Shown here in pieces: positions 24,172 through 31,545 of a stretch of DNA of 45,976 nucleotides (within the stretch, counting starts at the first letter, position 1; each line of letters begins with the position of its first letter). The notes under the pieces were generated by a model that made no database searches, was not told the DNA's origin, and was given only the letters and a program-made list of their open reading frames with translations. The position numbers and the translations under genes are program-made. Source of the DNA: Eubacteriales bacterium (lineage in GTDB: Bacteria; Bacillota; Clostridia; Lachnospirales; Lachnospiraceae); the NCBI GenBank assembly GCA_030524125.1, contig JAUNHB010000002.1:1-45976 (forward strand), written 5' to 3'.

Positions 24172-25017
24172 CTACTTTCTTCCGATCGCGGTCAGATACT
24201 CGTCCATCAAAAGCTTTCTGAGCGTCGCCAGAAGCTCGGGCGCTTTTCCTCCCACCGGCTGTTCGTCCACCTCATGGGCGCTCAGACAGAAGTTGCTGGA
24301 GGAGCTTACGATCACCTCATCGGCCTCCATCAGCTCCTTCACCGTGAACGGTCTTTCGTCCACCGGGATGCCCGCCACCTTGCACATCTTGATCAGATGC
24401 ACGCGGGAGATTCCCGGCAGGATGTAGTGATCGGTGGGATGCGTGATAAACACGCCGTCCTTGAGGATATGGACGTTGCTGTGGGCGCACTCGGTCACGA
24501 TGTCCCCTCTGTGGAAGATGATCTCGTTGCAGCCGTGCTCCTTGCCCAGCTGGGACGCCATCACGTTGGGGATCAGATTCAGCGTCTTGATGTTGCAGTG
24601 CAGGAAGCGGGTGTCCTCGACCGTCATGAGCTTCAGCGTCTTGGACGGATCTCCGATGCTGGACGGGCGGATCATGATCCACAGATGGCCCTTCTCGCCC
24701 TCCGGGAACACATGGTTTCTGGGCGCTACGCCTCTGGTCACCTGCCAGTAGACAAACAGCTCGTCGCCGTCCACCTTTTTGACCATCTCCGTCAGGATCT
24801 CCTTCACCTCTTCCTTCGTGTGGGGGATCTCGATGCGGAGCAGTCCCGCGCTGTTGAAGAAACGATCCACATGCTCATCCAGATTGAAGATCACATGATT
24901 GCCCGCGCAGGTGGCGTCGTACACGCCGTCGCCGTAATAGTGGGAACGATCGTCAAAGGGGACGACCATCTTGTCGATCTCATCATACTTTCCGTCATAG
25001 TAACCCAAGGTTTGCAT
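24172..25017 (-). CDS. dat: D-amino-acid transaminase (class IV PLP aminotransferase)
   Basis: 281 residues. Fold type IV aminotransferase with the PLP-binding Lys144 in CNIKTLNLIPNV, a context closer to D-amino-acid transaminase (IKSLNLLGNV type) than to the branched-chain enzymes. Glu176 in GDIVTECAHSN is the pyridine-nitrogen ligand region. DDRSHYYGDGVYDA is the N-terminal block. The enzyme interconverts D-alanine, D-glutamate and the 2-oxo acids. GGAGG before the ATG at 25017 supports the start; in-frame codons further up read through a leader hairpin. It leads an operon with pxpB, pxpC, DUF1445 and pxpA, which points to D-glutamate as the relevant amino acid. Confidence 0.88.
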   Translation of the reverse strand: MQTLGYYDGKYDEIDKMVVPFDDRSHYYGDGVYDATCAGNHVIFNLDEHVDRFFNSAGLLRIEIPHTKEEVKEILTEMVKKVDGDELFVYWQVTRGVAPRNHVFPEGEKGHLWIMIRPSSIGDPSKTLKLMTVEDTRFLHCNIKTLNLIPNVMASQLGKEHGCNEIIFHRGDIVTECAHSNVHILKDGVFITHPTDHYILPGISRVHLIKMCKVAGIPVDERPFTVKELMEADEVIVSSSSNFCLSAHEVDEQPVGGKAPELLATLRKLLMDEYLTAIGRK

Positions 25018-25050
25018 AGCACATTTCCTCCATCTCCTGCACGCGGCTAC

Positions 25051-25097
25051 AAAAAAAGATGCTGCCTGGCACACAGGCCAAGTAACATCTTTGTTAC
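25051..25097 (-). promoter_or_regulatory. Putative transcription attenuator in the leader of the dat-pxp operon
   Basis: On the minus strand AAAGATG (25086-25092) pairs with CATCTTT (25055-25061). An inner GCCTG/CAGGC stem (25064-25078) fills the loop, and a continuous U-tract reaches 25051: an intrinsic terminator 30-odd bases before the dat start. A competing hairpin GTAAC/GTTAC (25082-25097) uses the same 5' arm region. A tiny frame ATG...TAA (25094-25114, six codons, MNKACV, no clear Shine-Dalgarno) ends inside that competing stem. Promoter, leader and terminator order is that of an attenuator, but the signal is unknown. Confidence 0.5.
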
Positions 25098-25125
25098 ACG
25101 CATGCTTTATTCATTTGTTGCCATG

Positions 25126-25154
25126 ATTATATATCTGCACTTTAGGAAATGCAA
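25126..25154 (-). promoter_or_regulatory. SigA-type promoter of the dat-pxp operon
   Basis: TTGCAT (25149-25154), 17 bases and a perfect TATAAT (25126-25131) on the minus strand. The predicted start is near 25119, about 100 bases upstream of the dat ATG. Confidence 0.75.
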
Positions 25155-25374
25155 GTTTTTGTAAAAAATCCAAATTTTTTTCTATTTCTTCTTTTCTCCT
25201 TCAAATATTTCTGTATTTTTATCCCATTTTCCATAATATTTATTTTTATGGCGGTCCGACCGGCCGAAAGCGGCAGGCCGCCGTCGTGCCTGCGCGAATC
25301 GGAAGTCTGACGCTCCAGGCCGGGAACGCCGGATCTTTTACGGCGATTCCGCCGACCGGGAGCGCCGGGTTCCT
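25155..25374. other. Intergenic region with AT-rich strip and GC-rich hairpins, no gene
   Basis: Positions 25155-25250 are AT-rich and featureless apart from T/A runs. Positions 25251-25374 are GC-rich. GGGAGCGCCG (25358-25367) pairs perfectly with CGGCGCTCCC (25378-25387), so the S8 protease stop codon lies in the loop, and CGCCG/CGGCG pairs nearby. No U-tract follows the stems on the minus strand. These may end or stabilise the S8 protease mRNA. Confidence 0.4.
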
Positions 25375-27072
25375 TCACGGCGCTCCCCTCAGGCTGTCCG
25401 CCGCGCACAGAGCGCCGTACCCCACGGACGGATTCGGGTACTCCCGAAACGCCGGGAGAGGGGACGCTCCCCGGCGGAGCCACGCCTTTACCTTCTCCCC
25501 GTACAGATACGGGGCGTTGCCCTCCACGATGCCGTACTGCATCAGGAGCGCCGCTGTCCCGGTCACAAAGGGGACGGCAAAGGACGTGCCGGTCCGCTCC
25601 TCATAGCCGCCCCCGGGGGCCGCCGTCCGGATCCTCACGCCCGGCGCGGCCAGATCCGGCTTGAACGGAAAGCCCTCCTGCGAGCCTCTTCCGGAAAAAT
25701 CCGCATACGCGCCGGTGGACGCGTCGTAGGCTCCCACGGTGACGACTCTGGACGCCGTGGAGGGGATCGTCAGCGTATTGCTCTCCACCGGCTCCAGAAA
25801 TCTGGTCGCCGTCCCGGTGACCGCTCCGGACGGGAGCCACATCTCATAGCCGCCCCGCACGATCCTCCGGGGTTCCAGCCGCACCGTCCAGACGCCCGCG
25901 TCGATATAGTCTCCCGCCGGGATCAGCTCCACGAAGATCTCCTGCGACACGCTGTACGGGCCCGGCTCCCCATAGTAGACCAGCAGTTCTGTGCGCCCGG
26001 CTGCGTAGCGCTGGACCGGAGGCCGGGCGGAAAACGGTCCGGACACAGTCCCCGCCGGGGAGATCAGAAGAACGTCGAACTCATCCGCATAATCCTTCCA
26101 GATCTGGAGGCTGAGCGCCGGCTCATAGGCTCCGACCGAGAACTCCACCTCCCGCGCCGTCCCGGCCTGAAGCCTCCCTGCCGTGTGCCCGGCCCGCGCC
26201 CCTTCGTTTCCGCTCCCCACGCAGATCACCGTCTTCCAGCGGTTGCTCATGTCGTCCATGTAGGTCTCCAGAAGGCTGGTCCCCCGGTGGGAGCCGTACG
26301 TGTTTCCGAAGCTCACGTTGACGGCCAGCGGCATCTGATACTCCAGCGCCTTCCGGACGGCATAGTCCAGCCCCATCATCAGCTCGGTCGTTCTCGGAAA
26401 TCCGTTTTCCCGCGGAAATCCAAGCTTCACTGCCAGGATCCTGCTCTGCGGCGCTACGCCGCCGTTCCCGGCCGCCACCGCCAGCACGCCGGTGCCGTGT
26501 CCGGTCGCGTCCGTACTCAGCGCCGGCCCGCCTTCCCGCAGCGACCGGTCCAGCTGCTCCTTTGTGTATTCCGCGCCCAGATGAAATCCTTCCGGCGGGC
26601 TCCCCGCCCGCGCCGTCTGATCCCAGAGCGCGAGGATCCTGGAGGAGCCGTCCTCCGCCAGAAATTCCGGATGCCGGTAGTCCGCGCCGGAATCCAGCAC
26701 CGCGACCAGCACGCCTCTGCCCGTCAGATTCAGCGGAGGCCGGGACACCGGCGTCATGCAGGACGCCCGCATCCCCTCCGCCCGCATGAAAAACAGGCGG
26801 CGCGGCTTCTCGATATACTCGATCTGCGGCAGCGCCGCGATCTCCTCCAGCATAGACTCCTTCACTACCAGCACCGCGTACTCGTTGGACAGCTCCGTCA
26901 CCTGGATCGCCGCCCGCGAGGCCGCCTCCATGCTTCCGGAATATTTCACGATCAGCTCCCACGTCCGCTCCTTCGGATCGTACCCGGTGCCAAGCCCCAG
27001 CGATTTTTCCCGCTCCCGCTCCGTGGCGTCCAGCGCCAAGTTCAGCTCGTTTTCCGCCTTCTGACTGTTCAT
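25375..27072 (-). CDS. S8 family subtilisin-like protease of the Csp (germination) type
   Basis: 565 residues from the ATG at 27072, which has AGGGAGG upstream. There is no signal peptide. Residues 30-95 look like the retained prodomain (WELIVKYSG... EYIEKP). The catalytic triad is complete: VAVLDSGAD with Asp127, GHGTGV with His192 and GTSFAVP with Ser497. A large insertion (about 290-430) between the oxyanion region and the serine fits the jelly-roll domain of clostridial Csp proteases. Csp proteins activate the cortex hydrolase pro-SleC during spore germination. A close neighbour is an alpha/beta SASP gene, which fits a spore role. Other Clostridia carry related S8 proteases of unknown role, so the germination function is inferred. 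Confidence 0.85.
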   Translation of the reverse strand: MNSQKAENELNLALDATEREREKSLGLGTGYDPKERTWELIVKYSGSMEAASRAAIQVTELSNEYAVLVVKESMLEEIAALPQIEYIEKPRRLFFMRAEGMRASCMTPVSRPPLNLTGRGVLVAVLDSGADYRHPEFLAEDGSSRILALWDQTARAGSPPEGFHLGAEYTKEQLDRSLREGGPALSTDATGHGTGVLAVAAGNGGVAPQSRILAVKLGFPRENGFPRTTELMMGLDYAVRKALEYQMPLAVNVSFGNTYGSHRGTSLLETYMDDMSNRWKTVICVGSGNEGARAGHTAGRLQAGTAREVEFSVGAYEPALSLQIWKDYADEFDVLLISPAGTVSGPFSARPPVQRYAAGRTELLVYYGEPGPYSVSQEIFVELIPAGDYIDAGVWTVRLEPRRIVRGGYEMWLPSGAVTGTATRFLEPVESNTLTIPSTASRVVTVGAYDASTGAYADFSGRGSQEGFPFKPDLAAPGVRIRTAAPGGGYEERTGTSFAVPFVTGTAALLMQYGIVEGNAPYLYGEKVKAWLRRGASPLPAFREYPNPSVGYGALCAADSLRGAP

Positions 27073-27130
27073 GCCCTTCCTCCCTTCGCGCGAGGTCTCC
27101 GTCTTTCTATATGTATGCGCGGTCCGCCGA

Positions 27131-27159
27131 TTTACAACAGCCGGATTCTGTATTATAAT
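27131..27159 (+). promoter_or_regulatory. Promoter of the HTH gene with a palindromic -10
   Basis: TTTACA (27131-27136), 17 bases, perfect TATAAT (27154-27159). The -10 lies in ATTATAAT, which reads the same on both strands, so divergent initiation toward the S8 gene is possible, though its -35 side is poor. Confidence 0.65.
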
Positions 27160-27209
27160 CAGAAAAACGGCCGGTATCAGGCCGACCATCAAAGAAACCG
27201 AGGTATATC

Positions 27210-27965
27210 ATGGAGCTTTCCTTTGGAGAACAGATCAAAATTCTGCTGAAGAGAAAAAATATGACAATCAAGGAGCTGGCCGATCTGTACGTCCGCACGA
27301 CCGGTCTTCCCATGTCCCGGCAAAATCTGACGCAGCGTCTGCGAAGAGACAATTTTCCGGAGCAGGATATGCGGATCTTCGCCGCCCTTCTCGGCTATCA
27401 GGTGTCCATTCATCTGGAAGCGTCCTCCGGCCATGTGCCGGAGCTCTATCCGGCGGCCGTCTTCGCCGCCTCCCACCCGATCGACAGCGTGGAGACCAGC
27501 CTTCCCTCCGCCGCGGACGCTCCTGCGCCGGAGAGCCGCCCGGATGCCGCTCTCAGAGCGAACGCAGAGGCCGGGGAGTTCGCAGAAGCCGGAACGCGCG
27601 CAGCTGTCGGAGAGTCCGCAGGCGCAGGAACCTCCGCGGCGGCCGGAGAACTCGCAGAAACCGGAGCCTCCGCGGCGGCCGGGATCGATCCGGAGCCGGA
27701 CGAAGGGGCGGCGGACGCTCCCGTGGAATTTCAGATTCCCGAGGCATTCCGAAAGCCGCATCCGGCCGGCGAGATCAACCCTCTGACCGGTCAGGAGTAT
27801 TTGTCCAACACCGTGCGCCGTCACCCCGAGATCGAGGAATATGTACAGGTGTACGATCGCAGCACTCACGCCTGGGCGGATGTTCGGGAAGATTATTTCT
27901 GGGAATTTCAGGAAAAGAAAAAACAAATGCTGGGCAAGGACTACCGTCCTCCCATCCGGATCTGA
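27210..27965 (+). CDS. Helix-turn-helix protein with Ala/Gly/Glu-rich repeat linker
   Basis: 251 residues in three parts. Residues 1-70 form an XRE-like DNA-binding domain (MTIKELADLY... SRQNLTQRLRRDNFPEQDM). Residues about 95-165 are a low-complexity linker of imperfect repeats such as EAGEFAEAG, GTSAAAGELAETG and GASAAAG. At DNA level an identical 16-base block occurs at 27631-27646 and 27667-27682, a period of 36 bases. The last 80 residues are an ordered, charged domain ending GKDYRPPIRI that I do not recognise. GAGGT precedes the ATG. It is divergent from the Csp-like protease and closed by a terminator at 28009-28047. Probably a DNA-binding regulator; its target is unknown. Confidence 0.75.
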   Translation: MELSFGEQIKILLKRKNMTIKELADLYVRTTGLPMSRQNLTQRLRRDNFPEQDMRIFAALLGYQVSIHLEASSGHVPELYPAAVFAASHPIDSVETSLPSAADAPAPESRPDAALRANAEAGEFAEAGTRAAVGESAGAGTSAAAGELAETGASAAAGIDPEPDEGAADAPVEFQIPEAFRKPHPAGEINPLTGQEYLSNTVRRHPEIEEYVQVYDRSTHAWADVREDYFWEFQEKKKQMLGKDYRPPIRI

Positions 27966-28008
27966 GCGGAACGCGCCCCGCCGCTTTCTCCGTTTTCAGC
28001 CGGCCCTT

Positions 28009-28047
28009 CGCCGTCCCCGGCAGACCTGCAGGGGGCGGCGTTTTATC
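28009..28047 (+). terminator. Intrinsic terminator of the HTH gene
   Basis: CGCCGTCCCC (28009-28018) pairs with GGGGGCGGCG (28031-28040), with one G-U pair, followed by TTTTATC. It sits between the convergent HTH and SASP genes. Confidence 0.75.
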
Positions 28048-28053
28048 TGAGCT

Positions 28054-28272
28054 CTACTGAAGATGATCCGCAGGTTCGGCCTCTCTGGCCTCCAGCGCCT
28101 TGCGCCGGCGGCTCACTACGCCTCCGATCCTGCCGGTCTCTCTCGAAGAGAGCGACTTCCAGCCTCCCTTTTGTACCTTTTCGAGAAGTCCCAGCTCCTC
28201 GGCCACCTCGTATTTCAGCCGGTCTCCCGGCTCCAGTTTCTCAAAATCCACGTGTTCCGTCTGCTCTGCCAT
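28054..28272 (-). CDS. Small acid-soluble spore protein, alpha/beta type
   Basis: 72 residues. The core DRLKYEVAEELGLLEKV, then GWKSLSSRETGRIGG, matches clostridial alpha/beta SASPs, including the KYE(I/V)A segment around the GPR germination-protease site and the C-terminal GRIGG block. These proteins coat spore DNA and protect it from UV and heat, and are degraded at germination. GAGGAG precedes the ATG. The upstream region carries a SigG-like promoter rather than a SigA one, as expected for forespore expression. The N-terminus (MAEQTEHVDFEKLEPG) is less conserved, so this may be a minor SspF-like member. Confidence 0.85.
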   Translation of the reverse strand: MAEQTEHVDFEKLEPGDRLKYEVAEELGLLEKVQKGGWKSLSSRETGRIGGVVSRRRKALEAREAEPADHLQ

Positions 28273-28304
28273 GCAAATCTCCTCTCTTCCTTCAGATCTA
28301 TGAA

Positions 28305-28333
28305 GAGTATGGGCATTTTTTTACGCCCTATAC
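28305..28333 (-). promoter_or_regulatory. SigG-like forespore promoter of the SASP gene
   Basis: GTATA (28329-28333), 17 bases, CATACTC (28305-28311) on the minus strand. The B. subtilis SigG consensus is about GHATR and CATWHTA, so the -35 fits and the -10 fits six of seven. The start would be near 28298, a leader of about 26 bases with the Shine-Dalgarno. Confidence 0.55.
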
Positions 28334-28560
28334 CTGCTTGACACAAATTTTTCCATAAGATACACTACTTTCAACAGGGCGGCGCGAGGGCGCGGCGGGG
28401 ACGCCGGCGCTCCGGCAGACAGACCAGAGCCGGAACCCGTAGGGCGCTCCGGACGACAGGTAGCGCCGAGGCACGCCGGACGCTCCGGCAGGCGTACCCG
28501 TCCCGGAGGCCCGCGCGGCCGCAGCAGACAACCCGGTATCTCCGGGAGAAAGAGGAAGCT
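28334..28560. other. GC-rich intergenic region with a direct repeat, no gene
   Basis: Upstream of the rRNA methyltransferase gene. An 18/19-base direct repeat (ACGCCGG, optional A, CGCTCCGGCAG) occurs at 28401-28418 and 28473-28491, with a partial third copy at 28444-28452. AT-rich sequence at 28334-28373 may hold the methyltransferase promoter, but I found no clear hexamer pair. Confidence 0.4.
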
Positions 28561-29763
28561 ATGTATCATACGACAGTGACGCTGAAAAAAGGAGAAGGCC
28601 GCACGATCAAGGCGGGCGGCATGTGGATATACGATAACGAGATCGCCGCGGTGACGGGAAGCTTTTCCAACGGCGATCTCGTGACCGTCCGGGATTTCGA
28701 CGGATATTTTATGGGCTACGGATTTATCAACGCCCATTCCAAGATCCGGATCCGCCTCATGTCCCGGAAGGAGGGGCAGGCGATCGACGAGGACTTTCTG
28801 GAACGCCGGGTCCGGGACGCGTGGGAGTACCGAAAAAGCGTCTGCGACACCTCCTGCTGCCGCGTGATCTTCGGCGAGGCCGACTTCCTGCCGGGACTGG
28901 TGGTCGATAAATTTTCCGACGTGCTTGTGGTCGAATCGCTCGCCCTCGGGATCGACCGGCTGAAGCTTACGATCCTTTCTCTTTTGAAAAAGGTGCTCCT
29001 CGAGGACGGCGTCCAAATCCGCGGCGTCTACGAGAGAAGCGACGCCAAGGTGCGCGAACAGGAAGGGATGGAACGTTTTAAGGGATTTATCGGCGAGCCC
29101 TTCGATACCAGAGTGGAGATTGTCGAGAACGGCGTCCGCTATATCGTGGACGTGGAGGACGGCCAGAAGACCGGCTTTTTCCTCGATCAGAAATACAACC
29201 GTCTGGCCATCCAGCGGCTCTGCAAAGACAAAAAAGTGCTGGACTGCTTTACCCACACCGGCTCCTTTGCGCTGAACGCCGCAGTGGCTGGGGCAAAGAG
29301 CGTCCTCGGCGTGGACGCGTCCGAGCTCGGATGCCGTCAGGCCGAGGAGAACGCCCGTCTGAACCAGGTGGAGGACCGGGTGTCCTTCCGCTGCGCCGAC
29401 GTCTTCGAGCTGCTGCCCCAGCTGGAGGCGCAGGGAGAGTCCTACGACCTTGTGATCCTCGATCCGCCCGCCTTCACCAAATCCCGCAGCTCCGTCAAAA
29501 ACGCGGTCAAGGGCTACCGGGAGATCAATCTTCGGGGCATGCGCCTCGTGCGGGACGGCGGCTTCCTCGCCACCTGCTCCTGCTCCCACTTCATGGATCC
29601 GGAGCTCTTCTCCCGGACGATCCGCGAAGCCGCCCGCGCCGCCCACCGCCGCCTGCGGCAGGTGGAGTTCCGCACCCAGTCCTGCGACCACCCGATCCTC
29701 TGGGCCGCGGATCAGTCGTATTATCTGAAGTTTTATATTTTTCAGGTGTGCGAGGAGAGGTGA
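28561..29763 (+). CDS. rlmI: Class I SAM-dependent rRNA methyltransferase (RlmI/YccW-like)
   Basis: 400 residues. An N-terminal PUA RNA-binding domain (about 1-75, with GGMWIYDNEI) is followed by a linker domain with GEADFLPGLVVDKF. The Rossmann methyltransferase has motif I VLDCFTHTGSFALNAA, GVDAS, motif IV LDPPAFTK and CSCSHFM. The family methylates C5 of a cytosine in 23S rRNA (m5C1962 in E. coli). GGGAG-type sequence precedes the ATG. Its stop codon (29761-29763) is immediately followed by the AT-rich block; only three bases separate it from the end of the convergent dehydrogenase gene. Confidence 0.92.
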   Translation: MYHTTVTLKKGEGRTIKAGGMWIYDNEIAAVTGSFSNGDLVTVRDFDGYFMGYGFINAHSKIRIRLMSRKEGQAIDEDFLERRVRDAWEYRKSVCDTSCCRVIFGEADFLPGLVVDKFSDVLVVESLALGIDRLKLTILSLLKKVLLEDGVQIRGVYERSDAKVREQEGMERFKGFIGEPFDTRVEIVENGVRYIVDVEDGQKTGFFLDQKYNRLAIQRLCKDKKVLDCFTHTGSFALNAAVAGAKSVLGVDASELGCRQAEENARLNQVEDRVSFRCADVFELLPQLEAQGESYDLVILDPPAFTKSRSSVKNAVKGYREINLRGMRLVRDGGFLATCSCSHFMDPELFSRTIREAARAAHRRLRQVEFRTQSCDHPILWAADQSYYLKFYIFQVCEER

Positions 29764-29766
29764 CTC

Positions 29767-30810
29767 TTAAAAATCTGCCTTCACACCATATTCCTTCCCG
29801 ACTGCCCGCAGTTCCTGCACTACAGCATCCGAAAGCTCAATCCCCTGCTCGAGGCTGATACGTTCTTTTTCAGCCTCGAGTTCTCCGGGGATATATACTC
29901 TTTTGATTCCGGGCGCAGGTGGGCAGGCTTTAAATTCGTCTAATATAGCATCGACTCTTTCCAAAAAGCTTTCTCTTGGCAAAAATTTATCCGGATCAAT
30001 CACTACCATAAAATATCCTATATTCTGTGGTTTCTCATAATCCGACCAGAAGTGCGGAGTCGTTCTGCAGTTTTCTGCTCCACTGAGACAGCTACATATC
30101 AGGTCGATAAAAAGGCTGATCGCATATCCCTTCGCACCTCCAAACGGAAGCATATATCCCCCGTCCAATACCTTCGCCGGATCCGTAGTATCTGCACCGG
30201 TTTTATCTACCGCCCATCCTGTCGGTATACTGCGCCCTTCCTTTTGTGCCAGAACAACTTTTCCCCGTGCCACAACGCTAGTCGCCATATCAAGATCAAA
30301 AGGTTCGTTCCTGCCGGCCGGTATGGCAAGTCCTAAAGGATTTGTTCCAAGCATTGCTTTTGCCCCTCCCACAGGCGCTACTGCGGCCTCACTGTTGCTC
30401 ACTATAAATGCCGCCATTCCCTGCTCAGCCGCATACTTCGTATAAAAAGCCGCCACGCCAAAGTGATTGCCATTTCGTACGGCAGCAGCACAGCATCCAG
30501 TATCTCTTGCCCGTTCAATGCAAAAATCCATTGATTCTCTGGCGATTTTTGCTCCAATCCCATTATGTCCATCAATCAACAAGCAAGAAGATGTTTCTCG
30601 AAGGATTTCTGCATTGGCCCCTGCGGTAATTACTCCGCAGCGGACTCGTTTGGAATAGTTAATCAGGCGAGAAATCCCGTGAGACCCCATTCCCCGACTA
30701 TCTGCATAGAGAAGATTTTCCATGAAAAGTCGTGCTTCCTCCTCCTGCAAGCCAGCTCCCTTCATTACTTTCTCTCCAAATTCTTTCAACCTTTGATAAC
30801 TATATCTCAT
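29767..30810 (-). CDS. Ldh2-family NAD(P)-dependent 2-hydroxyacid dehydrogenase (malate/L-lactate/ureidoglycolate type)
   Basis: 347 residues, the usual length for the Ldh2 fold, which is unrelated to classical lactate dehydrogenase. Family blocks are ADSRGMGSHGISRL near residue 50, AVRNGNHFGVAAFYT, GTNPLGLAIP, DMATSVVARGK and FGGAKGYAISLFID. Relatives oxidise (S)-2-hydroxy acids such as malate, lactate and ureidoglycolate, or the (R)-sulfolactate/(2R)-hydroxyacid series in ComC. The substrate cannot be read from sequence. It is the last gene of the island operon, 39 bases after the RraA-like gene, and converges on the methyltransferase. With the D-2-hydroxyacid dehydrogenase upstream, it would allow both enantiomers of one hydroxy acid to reach the same 2-oxo acid. 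Confidence 0.88.
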   Translation of the reverse strand: MRYSYQRLKEFGEKVMKGAGLQEEEARLFMENLLYADSRGMGSHGISRLINYSKRVRCGVITAGANAEILRETSSCLLIDGHNGIGAKIARESMDFCIERARDTGCCAAAVRNGNHFGVAAFYTKYAAEQGMAAFIVSNSEAAVAPVGGAKAMLGTNPLGLAIPAGRNEPFDLDMATSVVARGKVVLAQKEGRSIPTGWAVDKTGADTTDPAKVLDGGYMLPFGGAKGYAISLFIDLICSCLSGAENCRTTPHFWSDYEKPQNIGYFMVVIDPDKFLPRESFLERVDAILDEFKACPPAPGIKRVYIPGELEAEKERISLEQGIELSDAVVQELRAVGKEYGVKADF

Positions 30811-30849
30811 CTCCTTATCTCCTTGTCGATTTTTTAAGCAGATTTTGAT

Positions 30850-31530
30850 TCAAATAATCTCAAAACCAATTTCTTTGATTTTTTCCTCCACCCACGGACG
30901 GATATACGTGCCTTCTTTTAAAATATGATCCATAATATCAGCCTCTTTCCTCTGCACCGACTTCGTGGCAGCAGCCAGTTCTTCAGCAACCGCCGGATCA
31001 ATAAAGATAATCCCATCGTCATCACCTACCACGATATCTCCAGGGTGAACCACCTTTCCGCCTATGACAATAGGGACATTGATCTCTCCCGCTCCGTTTT
31101 TGTACGGCCCGTTCGGAGTCGTCGCCCTCGCATATACCCGAAAATTTTCCAATGCCGCCAGCCCCTCTCGATCTCGAATTGCGCCATCACACACAATTCC
31201 TGCGATTCCGCGCGACTTACAATAAGTAGCCATCAGTTCTCCGAAAATTGCTCTTTCTGTAAATCCACCGGCGTCAATCAGTATCACGTCTCCTGGTTTT
31301 GCCATATCCATAGCCACATGAAACATCAGATTATCTCCCTGCGGCACGCGAATCGTAAATGCTGTGCCCAGCATCTGCCCTTTGTTTCCAATCGGTTCAA
31401 TCCCCGCATCAACTGCTGCTATGCGCTCCATATTATCATCAATATTCGCTACCGGCATCCCTTTAAAACGTGCCACCAGCCTCGGATCGGGGCGCCGAAA
31501 ATCTCTGATAATTTTGCATCCCTCTGACAT
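30850..31530 (-). CDS. RraA/HMG-aldolase-like protein (PF03737 family)
   Basis: 226 residues. The family motif is intact: GELMATYCKSRGIAG leading to VCDGAIRDREG, with the Arg-Asp pair that binds substrate and metal. DNMERIAAVDAGI and GDIVVGDDDGIIF are further family blocks. Members include 4-hydroxy-4-methyl-2-oxoglutarate / 4-carboxy-4-hydroxy-2-oxoadipate aldolase, which also decarboxylates oxaloacetate, and the RNase E inhibitor RraA. In this operon an aldolase or decarboxylase acting on a 2-oxo acid made by one of the two dehydrogenases is the sensible reading; an RNase role is unlikely. Confidence 0.85.
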   Translation of the reverse strand: MSEGCKIIRDFRRPDPRLVARFKGMPVANIDDNMERIAAVDAGIEPIGNKGQMLGTAFTIRVPQGDNLMFHVAMDMAKPGDVILIDAGGFTERAIFGELMATYCKSRGIAGIVCDGAIRDREGLAALENFRVYARATTPNGPYKNGAGEINVPIVIGGKVVHPGDIVVGDDDGIIFIDPAVAEELAAATKSVQRKEADIMDHILKEGTYIRPWVEEKIKEIGFEII

Positions 31531-31545
31531 TTCTTTCCCTCCGTT

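Noticed and set aside
25018..25119. T-box riboswitch upstream of dat
   Set aside because: The leader is too short and lacks the conserved T-box sequence and specifier stem; only terminator and competing hairpin are present.
28321..29691. A 456-codon minus-strand frame over the methyltransferase gene
   Set aside because: The plus-strand methyltransferase has complete motifs and a proper start; the minus frame shows none.
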